NCBI RefSeq assembly: GCF_003590645.1
Contig: NZ_CP031834.1
Span: forward strand, 3,534,501 to 3,598,500
DNA from: Mesorhizobium sp. DCY119
GTDB lineage: Bacteria; Pseudomonadota; Alphaproteobacteria; Rhizobiales; Rhizobiaceae
Length of the DNA: 64,000 nt
Reading direction: 5' to 3'
Part shown: positions 43,745-52,241 of the stretch, in pieces
Numbering within the stretch: the stretch's first letter is position 1
Layout: every line of letters starts with the position of its first letter
Position numbers and translations under genes: made by a program
Notes under the pieces: model-generated
Told to the model about the DNA's origin: nothing
Database searches by the model: none
What the model saw: only the letters and a program-made list of their open reading frames with translations

Positions 43745-45424
43745 TCACATGCTGGTATAAACCGGACCCTCTCCGCCCTGCGGCGGAACCCAGTTGATGT
43801 TCTGGTTCGGATCCTTGATGTCGCAGGTTTTGCAGTGGACGCAGTTCTGCGCGTTGATGACGAAGCGCACGTCCTTCGCGGCAGGGTCGGCGGCAGCGTT
43901 ACCATCCTTATCGACCCATTCGTAGACCCCTGCCGGGCAATAACGCGTCGACGGACCAGCGAAGACGTCATGCTCCGAGCGCTCCTGCAAGGCCATGTCC
44001 TTGACCTGGAGATGGACCGGCTGGTCTTCCTCATGGTTGGTGCTGGACAGGAACACGGACGATAGCCGGTCGAAGGTCAGGACGCCGTCCGGCTTGGGAT
44101 AGGCGATCTTCTTGTGCTTGGCGGCGGGCTCGAGGGTCGCATAATCGGCCTTGCCATGTTTCAGCGTGCCGAAAGGCGAGACGCCGAACAGCGTGTTGAG
44201 CCACATGTCCAGACCGCCGATGCCGACGCCAATGATGGTGCCGAACTTCGACCATAGCGGCTTGACGTTGCGAACGCGCTTGAGATCCTTGCCGATGTCG
44301 GAGGCGCGCCACTCGTTTTCATAGCCGACGAGTTCGTCATTGGCGCGGCCGGTAGCGATGGCGGCTGCCGCATGTTCGGCAGCCTGGATGCCCGACAGGA
44401 CCGCATTGTGCGAGCCCTTGATGCGCGGCACGTTGACGAAACCAGCGGCGCAGCCGATCAGCGCGCCACCCGGGAACGAAAGCTTCGGCACCGACTGCCA
44501 GCCGCCTTCGGTGATCGCACGCGCGCCATAGGAAATGCGCTTGGCGCCTTCGAACGTGCCGCGGATCGCCGGATGGGTCTTGAAGCGCTGAAATTCCTCG
44601 AAAGGCGACAGATAGGGGTTCTTGTAGTTCAGGTGAACGACGAAGCCGACGGCAACCTGATTGTCTTCCAGATGATAGAGGAACGAACCGCCGCCTGTCT
44701 TCATGTCGAGCGGCCAGCCGAAGGAGTGCTGCACCAGGCCGGGCTTGTGGTTCTCCGGCTTGACCTGCCACAGTTCCTTGAGGCCGATGCCGTACTTGCC
44801 GGGTTCGCGGCCTTCATCGAGCTTGTATTTGGCGATGACCTGCTTGGAAAGCGATCCCCGCGCGCCCTCGCCCAGCAGCACATATTTGCCGAGCAGCGCC
44901 ATGCCGGGCGCAAAAGCGGGCCCATGCGAGCCATCACGCTCGACGCCCATGTCGCCGGTGATGACACCGGTCACCGCACCGGCATCGTTGTAGGTGAGGC
45001 TGGCGGCGGCAAAGCCCGGATAGATCTCTACGCCCAGCGCTTCGGCATGACCGGCCAGCCAGCGGCAGACATTGCCGAGCGAGACGATGTAGTTGCCGTG
45101 ATTGTTCATCAGCGGCGGCATCAGGAAATTCGGCAGGCGCACCGACCCGGCCGGTCCAAGCACCAGGAAATGATCGTCGGTCACTGCGGTCTTGAAGGGA
45201 TGGCCCTCTTCCTCGCGCCAGCCTGGCAGCAGGCGGTCGATGCCGATGGGATCGACGACAGCGCCGGAGAGGATATGCGCGCCGACTTCACCGCCCTTTT
45301 CGAGAACGACGACGGAAAGCTCTGGATTGACCTGTTTCAACCGTATCGCAGCGGCAAGGCCGGCAGGGCCCGCACCGACGATTACTACGTCGAACTCCAT
45401 GCTTTCGCGTTCGATCTCGCTCAT
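43745..45424 (-). CDS. Electron transfer flavoprotein-ubiquinone oxidoreductase
   Basis: A 559-aa membrane-associated enzyme that takes electrons from ETF, reduced by acyl-CoA dehydrogenases such as IVD, to ubiquinone. The FAD motif is FDVVIVGAGPAGLAAAIRLK, and the central ubiquinone domain has the GG and FSFGWPLDMKTGGGSFLYHLE region. The C-terminal 4Fe-4S domain shows RYCPAGVYEW and NAQNCVHCKTCDIKDPNQNI, all four cluster Cys. It works with the leucine cluster at 29.7-35.8 kb. A LiuR-like site lies upstream (45579-45597). Confidence 0.95.
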   Translation of the reverse strand: MSEIERESMEFDVVIVGAGPAGLAAAIRLKQVNPELSVVVLEKGGEVGAHILSGAVVDPIGIDRLLPGWREEEGHPFKTAVTDDHFLVLGPAGSVRLPNFLMPPLMNNHGNYIVSLGNVCRWLAGHAEALGVEIYPGFAAASLTYNDAGAVTGVITGDMGVERDGSHGPAFAPGMALLGKYVLLGEGARGSLSKQVIAKYKLDEGREPGKYGIGLKELWQVKPENHKPGLVQHSFGWPLDMKTGGGSFLYHLEDNQVAVGFVVHLNYKNPYLSPFEEFQRFKTHPAIRGTFEGAKRISYGARAITEGGWQSVPKLSFPGGALIGCAAGFVNVPRIKGSHNAVLSGIQAAEHAAAAIATGRANDELVGYENEWRASDIGKDLKRVRNVKPLWSKFGTIIGVGIGGLDMWLNTLFGVSPFGTLKHGKADYATLEPAAKHKKIAYPKPDGVLTFDRLSSVFLSSTNHEEDQPVHLQVKDMALQERSEHDVFAGPSTRYCPAGVYEWVDKDGNAAADPAAKDVRFVINAQNCVHCKTCDIKDPNQNINWVPPQGGEGPVYTSM

Positions 45425-45578
45425 CCAATCCTCCGCACTGGCTTTTGCCGATCAGGCAATTCTTGCTGGCTTCAGCGTTCCCTTAGCGCATCCGAAAGCG
45501 ACGCGAAACCGCGCAACTGTCATATTCACATTGCGGATTTTGCCAAGCGTCGCCATTCGCCGCAGTCCAAGCTAAACG

Positions 45579-45597
45579 ACGTTAACGTAAACGTCAA
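45579..45597. promoter_or_regulatory. LiuR-like operator upstream of ETF-QO
   Basis: ACGTTAACGTAAACGTCAA contains the palindrome ACGTTAACGT and overlapping ACGT repeats. It lies about 155 bp before the ETF-QO start. From memory, LiuR (MerR family) sites in proteobacterial leucine/acyl-CoA regulons have a similar ACGTTnACGTnAA look. No liuR is in the window. Confidence 0.4.
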
Positions 45598-45686
45598 TTA
45601 AAGCGGTAAGAAGCCTCGCAACAAAGCTCTGAACATCCCTGTTTTCATGGATTTTCGTCGGCGCACTTCTCGGTCATACTCACCAG

Positions 45687-46349
45687 ATGCGGAAGGCTGA
45701 GATTTTCCGGTCCGTATCGTGGTTTCCGAGCGCGGCTTGCCGTGATTTGCTACGCATTCTCGCTTCTGCCCTGCTTCTGTTGCTTGTCTGCGCCATCAGC
45801 GTCGACGCGCAGGAGGAGAAACCTGAGGTCAAGCGCTGGCTTGCCGGCGCCTATTCCTTCTCCGACGAACTCGGCGGCTTCAAGATACGGGCGATAGGCG
45901 GAACGGGAACCCGAGAAGACCCGATCGTCATCGAAGAGGAACTGGTCTCGGCAAGTCCGGTAACGATGGTCATCCGCACGACCAAGCCGATACGCCCGTT
46001 CGACTTCTCCGGCAAATATGCCAACGGCTTCATCCATCTGAAACTGATCATCTGGAACAGCAGCGAGCAGGCCTGGATCGAGGTCGAATTCGAGCTTCAG
46101 GAGATACTCGGCCAGCCGAGCCTGTTCGGCGATGGGCTTTCCTTCGATCAAAGGCGCACCGATTCCAAGAACATCTATTCAGACAGCTTTGCCGACTTCA
46201 GCCGGGATTTCGAGCCTTATGACAGGCTGCTCTACCGGAACGGCAAGGTGGACCCGCGCCGATCTGCCTCATTCGGCTTCCTCATCAGTGACTATACGCC
46301 GAAGCGGCAATTTTATCTGGTACAGGACCCGCGCATCCCCTCGACCTGA
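45687..46349 (+). CDS. Secreted hypothetical protein
   Basis: A 220-aa exported protein. The long signal region has the hydrophobic core LLRILASALLLLLVCAISVDA before QEEKPEVKRW. The mature part has beta-rich segments (YSFSDELGGFKIRAIGGTGT, PIVIEEELVSASPVTMVIRT) and a conserved aromatic ending KRQFYLVQDPRIPS. I recognise no named family. It seems periplasmic. It ends 35 bp before a UDG gene on the same strand, so they may share a transcript. Confidence 0.75.
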   Translation: MRKAEIFRSVSWFPSAACRDLLRILASALLLLLVCAISVDAQEEKPEVKRWLAGAYSFSDELGGFKIRAIGGTGTREDPIVIEEELVSASPVTMVIRTTKPIRPFDFSGKYANGFIHLKLIIWNSSEQAWIEVEFELQEILGQPSLFGDGLSFDQRRTDSKNIYSDSFADFSRDFEPYDRLLYRNGKVDPRRSASFGFLISDYTPKRQFYLVQDPRIPST

Positions 46350-46384
46350 CTTGCTTTCGCGGCCGCTACGGAAGAATGTAGGAC

Positions 46385-47266
46385 ATGACTTCCATCGCCA
46401 GACAGGATCCGCCGGGACTTGCCGAGCTTTTCGCCTTTTATGCGGAGGCAGGCGCTTACGACGCGCTGACGGAAGAGCCCGTTGACCGCTTCGCGGAAGG
46501 CGCTCGGCTGACGCAACCCGCACAGCCACCGGCTCAAGCCGCGGCGCGACAGGCCCCTGTTTCCGAGTCGGGTCCCTCGGCGGCTCCTCGCACGCCGTTT
46601 CGCGACCAGCAGGCAAGCCCGGCCCCACGGCCGGCGGCGACCGCTGCCGTCCCCGACGAGGCGCAGGCGGCCCTTGCCCGTGAACTCGCCGCCAAAGCAG
46701 CCACGCTGGAAGAACTGCGCCAGCACATGGCCGCGTTCGACGGCTGCAATCTGAAATTCACCGCCAAGAGCATGGTGTTTGCAGACGGCAACCCGGATGG
46801 CGCAGTAATGCTTGTCGGCGAAGCACCGGGGCGCGACGAGGACATTGAGGGCCTACCCTTCGTCGGACGTTCGGGCCAGTTGCTCGACCGCATTCTCAGC
46901 GCAATCGGCCTCGACCGAACCAGCGTCTATATCGCCAATGTCATTCCCTGGCGCCCGCCGGGCAATCGCACGCCGACGCCGCACGAAACCGAAATCTGCC
47001 GTCCCTTCATCGAACGGCAGATCGAACTGGCCAATCCGAAACTACTGGTAACGCTGGGTGGTCCGTCAGCAAAGACGCTGCTCAACACCACCGAGGGCGT
47101 TTTGCGGCTGCGCGGGAACTGGCGTTCGCACACCACGAAAACCGGCACGGTCATCCCGACCATGCCGACGCTGCACCCGGCCTACCTCCTGAGAAATCCC
47201 GCCCACAAGAAACTTGCGTGGCGGGATTTTCTGGAAGTGAAGGCCAGGCTCAGAAGCTTGACCTAA
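46385..47266 (+). CDS. Family-4-like uracil-DNA glycosylase lacking Fe-S ligands
   Basis: A 293-aa protein. An N-terminal tail of about 100 residues rich in Ala, Pro and Gln precedes a UDG superfamily domain. Motif 1 is VGEAPGRDEDIEGLPFVGRSGQLLDRIL and the late motif is LHPAYLLRNPAHKK. In the canonical family-4 enzyme four Cys bind a 4Fe-4S cluster. By alignment from memory the first is Phe118 here and the third is Trp189, while Cys121 and Cys205 remain. The cluster should therefore be absent, yet the catalytic motifs look whole. It probably removes uracil from DNA. Confidence 0.88.
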   Translation: MTSIARQDPPGLAELFAFYAEAGAYDALTEEPVDRFAEGARLTQPAQPPAQAAARQAPVSESGPSAAPRTPFRDQQASPAPRPAATAAVPDEAQAALARELAAKAATLEELRQHMAAFDGCNLKFTAKSMVFADGNPDGAVMLVGEAPGRDEDIEGLPFVGRSGQLLDRILSAIGLDRTSVYIANVIPWRPPGNRTPTPHETEICRPFIERQIELANPKLLVTLGGPSAKTLLNTTEGVLRLRGNWRSHTTKTGTVIPTMPTLHPAYLLRNPAHKKLAWRDFLEVKARLRSLT

Positions 47267-47277
47267 GTCTCTGTTCG

Positions 47278-47676
47278 TCAGGCCGTCTGTACACCGGCCC
47301 GGCGCATGCCGATGAACTGCAATTCGGCAAACAGCGCGACCGCAATCGCCTGGGCGCTGACAAAGGCAATTCCAAGCGCGGTAGGCGACACCAGCCCGGA
47401 AACGAGCAGGCCGAAGCTTGCGACGACCCAAAGCACGTTGATCCCGATGATGTCGATCAGGGTCATTCGCGCCAGCGTCTCGCGCCGCGCCATAGCAACC
47501 AGAAAAGCAACGAACGGCACGAGCACCGCGCCCGACCAGAAAAGAAGGTCGGCTGGCAGGCCGAGCCACGGCGAGAGAAAAGAAGCGCCGCCCATCGCCA
47601 GAATGGCCGTCGCGCCGCTGGCGACTGCGTCGAGCAGCAGGGCATTGCGAAGGAAGGGCGAAACATTGATGGTCAT
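47278..47676 (-). CDS. Four-helix inner-membrane protein
   Basis: A 132-aa membrane protein with four predicted helices (ALLLDAVASGATAILAMGGAS, LLFWSGAVLVPFVAFLVAM, LIDIIGINVLWVVASFGLLV, LGIAFVSAQAIAVALFAELQ) and a short tail. Start MTINVSPFLRNALL follows GGAGAAG. Function is unknown. Before the 9.7-kb element inserted, it would have been divergent from, and close to, the XRE regulator now at 57534. It is therefore probably that regulator's target. Its promoter region now abuts attL. Confidence 0.8.
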   Translation of the reverse strand: MTINVSPFLRNALLLDAVASGATAILAMGGASFLSPWLGLPADLLFWSGAVLVPFVAFLVAMARRETLARMTLIDIIGINVLWVVASFGLLVSGLVSPTALGIAFVSAQAIAVALFAELQFIGMRRAGVQTA

Positions 47677-47766
47677 GGTTCTTCTCCAGCTTTGAGAGTC
47701 TTGGCGCTTCGGACGTTCATCGCCCTGAGCTGGCCGAACCATGCCTGCCGGAAAGCCGCCCGGCGA

Positions 47767-47783
47767 TTACGCGAGAGGTAATA
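47767..47783. other. attL, left copy of the 17-bp attachment core
   Basis: TTACGCGAGAGGTAATA, identical to 57484-57500. With the preceding A it reads ATTAC-N7-GTAAT, an inverted repeat. It lies 109 bp before the integrase start. Confidence 0.85.
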
Positions 47784-47891
47784 AGAGCTAGCTTCATACC
47801 AGCGCAGAACGCTGGTTTTCCGGGGTTTGCGTCACCACATACGCAGCAACCGATTAATCTAACTTAATCTCGGATTTGAAGGGCTAGCACC

Positions 47892-49298
47892 ATGCCAGCA
47901 GTAGAAACCGAATACCGATCTGAGCCGTTTAGTCTCTGGGTCAATAATAGCCTCAAGCGCATTCCCAACGGAAAGGCGAGCATAGCCGAAACCGTGAAAG
48001 GTGCACCCGGCTTGCAGCTTATCAGCCGTCCCAGCGGCGGCAGATCGTGGAAGTACTTCTATCAGAACCCCACCACCAAGCGGACGGACAGCGTAACGCT
48101 AGGCCCGGTGAAGCTCACGCGAGAGCTAGGCGAAAATCCCGTTGTCGGGGAACCGATGACGCTTGGCATGGCAAAGGAGCTTGCCGCCTACTGCCGCCGT
48201 CTGGTTCGGGAGAAGCGCGACCCTAAGCCGATCCTGACCAAGCTAAAGCGCGATATTGAGGCCGTGATCGTCGCCACATGGGACGGGCACAAGGTGGATG
48301 AATTGTTCCGGGAATACGTCGCTAACTACAATTGGCGGCTGACACGCGGACGGCCTGCCCTGCCCTCCACAATCGAATACTACGCGGCACGACTTGGCTT
48401 ACGCCCTGACGACCGTGGCGGCTGGAAGCCGACAGGCAACGGTGTCCTGTCGCACTGGACGGGCAAAATCTACGCTGCCCATGACGGCACCGTGAAGATT
48501 GACCACGTAGAAGCCGACCGAGTGTTGCGCCAGATGGCCCCAGCCGTTGCTGACAAGACGATAGAGGCCCTACGGCGGTTCGGAGACTGGGCCGTCTATT
48601 ACAAAAAGGCCAACAGCAACCCGTTTGCGATCCTGACCCAGCTTCATGAACACCCCGAACGCGAACGCGAGCTAAGCGCCGAAGAAATCCGGGCACTGTG
48701 GCACGTCGCCAGCACTGCTAACGGCACCTTGAATTACCCGTATGGGGCTGCTGCCAAGTTGATGCTTCTGACCCTACAGCGCCCGGGTGCCGTCCGTCGT
48801 GCCCGTTGGGCAGATTTTGACCTGACGGCAGGTGTCTGGAACGTGCCCCATACCGAACGGAACAAGCGCCGTCTAAGGAAGAAAGAGGCAAACCCCGTCC
48901 CATTGTCAGCCCCGGCCCTGACATTGCTTAACAGCCTGCCCCATCGCGGCGACTACGTTTTCACCGAAGACGGCAGCAACCCGATAAGCGAAGATGCCAA
49001 GGCAGCAATGCGTGAGCTTCACCAGCACATGAGCGTTGAACTTGGTGCCCCTGTAACAAGGTGGCAATGGCGTGACCTACGGCGGACAGGCGCAACCGGT
49101 TTGTCCCGGCTCAAGGTTGACACGCAATTTGGGCCGATGGGCCTCTATGATCGCGTCATTCATGCCGTGCTCGACCATGCCCGCGATAACATCGACGCGA
49201 CCTATATCCGTAACGACTATCTGACAGAGGCGCGGACAGCCCTAAACGCATGGGCTGCTCATCTGGAGACGATCACGTCACGGAGGGCAGAAAAATGA
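47892..49298 (+). CDS. int: Tyrosine-recombinase integrase (P4-like)
   Basis: A 468-aa phage-type integrase. The N-terminal arm-binding domain resembles DUF4102 (RSWKYFYQNPTTKRTDSVTLGP). A core-binding domain covers about 140-255. The catalytic domain has Arg in LQRPGAVRRARW, WRDLRRTGATGLSRL, LDHARDNIDATYIRND with the nucleophile Tyr. The usual His of H-x-x-R is Asp here (DLRR), a change seen in some P4-type enzymes. It sits by attL in the standard arrangement and should catalyse integration at the 17-bp core. Its stop overlaps the next small gene (ATGA). Confidence 0.92.
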   Translation: MPAVETEYRSEPFSLWVNNSLKRIPNGKASIAETVKGAPGLQLISRPSGGRSWKYFYQNPTTKRTDSVTLGPVKLTRELGENPVVGEPMTLGMAKELAAYCRRLVREKRDPKPILTKLKRDIEAVIVATWDGHKVDELFREYVANYNWRLTRGRPALPSTIEYYAARLGLRPDDRGGWKPTGNGVLSHWTGKIYAAHDGTVKIDHVEADRVLRQMAPAVADKTIEALRRFGDWAVYYKKANSNPFAILTQLHEHPERERELSAEEIRALWHVASTANGTLNYPYGAAAKLMLLTLQRPGAVRRARWADFDLTAGVWNVPHTERNKRRLRKKEANPVPLSAPALTLLNSLPHRGDYVFTEDGSNPISEDAKAAMRELHQHMSVELGAPVTRWQWRDLRRTGATGLSRLKVDTQFGPMGLYDRVIHAVLDHARDNIDATYIRNDYLTEARTALNAWAAHLETITSRRAEK

Positions 49299-49420
49299 TT
49301 ATGCTCATCCTACTGATCATCGCCAACGCCCTGTTCCCGAACCCTGTCTTGTTCGGCCTCAGCGTCATGTGGTTCGTGTGGTGGCTCGTTCGCATGATCG
49401 CCGTTGCGTGGTCAGGGTAA
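49295..49420 (+). CDS. Tiny membrane protein coupled to integrase
   Basis: A 41-aa hydrophobic peptide MIMLILLIIANALFPNPVLF and onward to MIAVAWSG. It has two short hydrophobic stretches joined by NALFPNP. Its ATG overlaps the integrase stop by four bases and GGAGGG lies 7-8 bp upstream, so it is probably translated. It is followed directly by the integrase terminator. Role unknown. Confidence 0.65.
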   Translation: MIMLILLIIANALFPNPVLFGLSVMWFVWWLVRMIAVAWSG

Positions 49421-49446
49421 AGCAACCAAACATCGTTTAAACGACA

Positions 49447-49472
49447 AGGGGCCGTCACTGGCCCCTTTTTCT
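49447..49472 (+). terminator. Terminator of the integrase unit
   Basis: AGGGGCC-GTCACT-GGCCCCT followed by five Ts and TC. It separates the integrase unit from the convergent membrane protein gene. Confidence 0.85.
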
Positions 49473-49481
49473 TTCTTGCCC

Positions 49482-49949
49482 TTAATCCTCTTTCGACCCC
49501 ATCTTTCCAAAGTAGAAGCCGAGAATGATCAGCCAGCCACTGGATATTAGGTCTGGCACTATGATTTCGGTGCCTCGATACATACTGACGCCGACGATGA
49601 CCATAACGACAACTGTCATCAACGTGGCGATGATCCCCGAAACCACCTTCGTGTTCCCGAAAATCTCCCACGTGCTGCTGACGTGCGTTTCACCCACGAT
49701 CGCCATCAATGCGTCATCGTGCCCGTAAACGTCGAGGCTGTTGCCGTGCACGTAGACCCGGTTGATATATGATTGAATTTGTCCGGTAGTGGGGTCGGGA
49801 TCACCGTCGAATGATATCGTAATAAGCGACCCTTTGAGAAACTTTCTCTGCATCGTCAGGATGCGAACGTTATTGGCGTTCGGCGTTCTGTTTTTAACCG
49901 CCGCAACTACCCTTTGCTCAATATTCGGGTCGTTGATCATCAATGCCAT
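49482..49949 (-). CDS. Membrane protein of the element, unknown
   Basis: A 155-aa protein starting MALMINDPNIEQRVVAAVKN after AGGAG at 6-bp spacing; an upstream start would add six residues. A soluble N-terminal domain of about 95 residues (VRILTMQRKFLKGSLITISF) is followed by two helices (VVSGIIATLMTVVVMVIVGVSM and LISSGWLIILGFYFG). It looks like a membrane-tethered domain of unknown role, possibly superinfection exclusion or a host-interaction function by position. The last point is inference. Confidence 0.6.
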   Translation of the reverse strand: MALMINDPNIEQRVVAAVKNRTPNANNVRILTMQRKFLKGSLITISFDGDPDPTTGQIQSYINRVYVHGNSLDVYGHDDALMAIVGETHVSSTWEIFGNTKVVSGIIATLMTVVVMVIVGVSMYRGTEIIVPDLISSGWLIILGFYFGKMGSKED

Positions 49950-50482
49950 GTCGCGCTCCTCTGCCACACGCCAGAAGACAACAGATGTTGTTGTAACTCA
50001 ATTCCCTTGCTGGCCCGGAAAGCGCAATAAACTCAAGGTTTTCACTGGTTTTTTATTTTTCCCCGCAGCAACCCGTCTGCTTTTTTCCGTTCCACGCTCA
50101 ATGTCGGTCATGAGGCTCATGGGGTACCAGCGAGCGCCGACCTTTGGGGGGACCGACCCCCGGCACCCCGGCCCCGCTGTGAGCCGACGCTTACCATATC
50201 CGTAGTCGCAGATCATTGAAAAGATTACGCTTTTCGGCCCTGACTTAACCCGGTCTCTTAATCTTTGACCCCTCGTAGTGCCCGGTCGGGCCGGTGAGAA
50301 GCTGATAATCTGATAAACCCGCGCCTGCCAGCGCGGTATCAGGGCACCGCACATCCGCTCAAATATTCAGCCATGGCACGATGGACGCACAGTGGGAGGT
50401 CTGGTCTCAATGAAACCAAGCCGGTCTGTGTGAACTCAATGGCTTACGCCCCGGTGTGCCCGGGATCGCACCACGCAGTGTC
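49950..50482. other. Gene-poor stretch of the element
   Basis: About 533 bp. A 118-codon minus-strand frame (49998-50354) exists but has no ribosome site or recognisable family, so I do not call it. The part around 50140-50175 has runs GGGGGGACCGACCCCCGGCA and CCCCGGCCCCG that can fold strongly. Candidate functions are an origin, a packaging site or a regulatory RNA; none is proven. Confidence 0.4.
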
Positions 50483-50665
50483 TCACTGTTTGCCCTTGCA
50501 CATCCATTTATTCAGCGTGACAGCCTGCACAAAAACACGGCCCTTCGGGTATTCCTCTAGGCACTCTTTCATGGCCTGCTCAGCTTTATCGTTGCGGTCG
50601 AACACCATGACGTCAGGCGCAAAAGCATCATCGGATACTGCGACGACGACATACAGCTTGGTCAT
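50483..50665 (-). CDS. Small soluble protein of the element
   Basis: A 60-aa protein, MTKLYVVVAVSDDAFAPDVM to a KWMCKGKQ end, with a strong ribosome site GGAGAAAGGG before the ATG. It is alpha/beta-like with an acidic middle. No family is recognised. It is the last gene of the leftward module after the ATPase, with 115 bp between. Confidence 0.6.
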   Translation of the reverse strand: MTKLYVVVAVSDDAFAPDVMVFDRNDKAEQAMKECLEEYPKGRVFVQAVTLNKWMCKGKQ

Positions 50666-50779
50666 GCCCTTTCTCCTTTTTTACTGCGGACTTCGGGTAG
50701 TGCGGGTCGCTATATAGCGCCCCTCCGCACTAACTACCCGCACCAATCCAAGTTTGTGCGGAACCGCACCAAAACCGCA

Positions 50780-51832
50780 CTAAATCCGCACATAAACCCC
50801 GTCCGCACTAGCATCGATTTTGCCATTAGTTTTCAGCCGCTTAATGGCATCTGCAAAGGTGCGGGGTGCCAACCGGGTCACTTTATGCAGGTCGCCATAA
50901 GACAGCCCGTCCGGGTGCTTGTCGAGTGCCGCCAAAACCGCACTATCCGACTTCGCCATGGCGCGCGGCTTCATTGGCTGGTCCGGTATGTCATCCCAAC
51001 CGATGGCCACTTTCCATTCGAGCGCTGCTGACTTGCCGACAGCCTTGAGCCGGAATGTCATCGGGTCGAACTCTTCCGCGTCCTTCTGTGCCGTGCAGGA
51101 GATCGTGCCGGTAGGCATCTTAGGAGCACTGTCCACCTTCACCTCAGTATCAAGAGCACCCTTCAACGCCGTGGACCCGCGTCCGCCTTTGCTGAGGTCT
51201 TTGCCGCTGTGATGGACCACGAGCACGGCACAACCCGGAAAAGCAAACCTTAGGGCATCGCAGCCCTTCACAAAGGCATTCATCGCCTGTGCTTGGTTTT
51301 CGTCACCGTCACCGAAATTCCTGGCCAGCGTATCGACCACGATCAAGGTGGGCTGCAATCCGTCCGTTCGGATCGTCTCGGCAAGGCTCTTCACCTTGGA
51401 AGGCTCAGCTATGTTGATCGGGCGATCATGCACCCGGAGGCGATCAGGGATCAGCCCATCATGGCTTTCGATCCATGAACGTATGCGAGCGGGCAAGCCC
51501 TTGCGACCCTCGCCAGCGATATAGACGACATCACCGGCCTTAACTGGCTTCCCGGCCCATGGCTGGCCTGTCGCTATGGAATTGGCCCAATCTAACGCCA
51601 CAAAGGTCTTCTTAGACTTCGGTGGCCCGTACAGCACCACAAGCGTATCGGCCTGTAGGATGCCCTCTATCAGCCATTCAGGATCGGGGAGGTTCTCTAA
51701 CTCAGCAAAAGTAAGAAGACGTGGAAGTGCCTTCTCATTACTGTTGATTGTGAGGTGAACTCGTGCGTTTAAACGAGTATTGTCATTAGTTTTCAGGGGC
51801 TTGACCTGATCCGCCCGAAGGCTTATATTCAT
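50780..51832 (-). CDS. RepA/RecA-like AAA ATPase (AAA_25), replicative helicase candidate
   Basis: A 350-aa protein with Walker A GPPKSKKTFVALDWA near residue 70, Walker B LIVVDTLARNFGDGDENQA, sensor VLVVHHSGKD and STALKGALD, the pattern of RSF1010 RepA-type hexameric helicases found in phages and islands. A C-terminal winged-helix-like part (LSYGDLHKVTRLAPRTFADA) follows. It may unwind DNA at an element-borne origin and so make the element replicate on induction. The start MNISLRADQ follows AAGGAG. Confidence 0.85.
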   Translation of the reverse strand: MNISLRADQVKPLKTNDNTRLNARVHLTINSNEKALPRLLTFAELENLPDPEWLIEGILQADTLVVLYGPPKSKKTFVALDWANSIATGQPWAGKPVKAGDVVYIAGEGRKGLPARIRSWIESHDGLIPDRLRVHDRPINIAEPSKVKSLAETIRTDGLQPTLIVVDTLARNFGDGDENQAQAMNAFVKGCDALRFAFPGCAVLVVHHSGKDLSKGGRGSTALKGALDTEVKVDSAPKMPTGTISCTAQKDAEEFDPMTFRLKAVGKSAALEWKVAIGWDDIPDQPMKPRAMAKSDSAVLAALDKHPDGLSYGDLHKVTRLAPRTFADAIKRLKTNGKIDASADGVYVRI

Positions 51833-51973
51833 ATTAACTCCTTATTGGTCTTTGGGGTTGAAGTATTCTCCTAAGTGGGGCCGGTTTCATCTCCGGCCCT
51901 TTTTCTTTGTCCCGAATATAGACCTTCGGGTTGACGCGTACAATTGGCCCTTCGGGTCTTACGTAAACGTCAG

Positions 51974-52036
51974 TTAAGTGCTGATCTTGCGACCGGGACC
52001 GGGTTTCGTCCGCTTCGTTGTTCTACGTTGCGTCAT
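51974..52036 (-). CDS. Possible 20-aa basic peptide with near-perfect Shine-Dalgarno
   Basis: ATG at 52036 is preceded by AAAGGAGG at 7-bp spacing, the best ribosome site in the element. The peptide MTQRRTTKRTKPGPGRKIST has nine Arg/Lys in 20 residues and no acidic residue. It begins 19 bp after the preceding gene's stop in the same operon. It could bind nucleic acid or be a leader peptide controlling the ATPase 140 bp downstream. Confidence 0.45.
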   Translation of the reverse strand: MTQRRTTKRTKPGPGRKIST

Positions 52037-52055
52037 GTCACTTCCTCCTTTCTGT

Positions 52056-52241
52056 TCAAGCTGCGCGTTTATGGTAGGGCCGTCGCTGCGTTGTGAGCAC
52101 GGCTACCTTCTCTGCCTCTGCTGCGTCATGCTCGGCCAACAGTCGGCGCTCATTTACTGACAACCAACGCTCCAGCCCAGCGGCCCGCATACGAAGTGCC
52201 CCAGCAAGCATCTGTTGGCTGTTGTACTGTGCACTGCTCAC
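52056..52241 (-). CDS. Small hypothetical protein of the leftward module
   Basis: A 61-aa helical, charged protein MSSAQYNSQQMLAGALRMRA, with GTG start overlapping the stop of the HTH gene (GTGA). The overlap shows coupling and supports its reality. No motif is recognised. Confidence 0.55.
   Translation of the reverse strand: MSSAQYNSQQMLAGALRMRAAGLERWLSVNERRLLAEHDAAEAEKVAVLTTQRRPYHKRAA

Noticed and set aside
49998-50354. 118-codon minus-strand frame in the element
   Set aside because: No ribosome site, composition unlike the element's other genes and no recognisable motif; kept only as a note in the gene-poor stretch.
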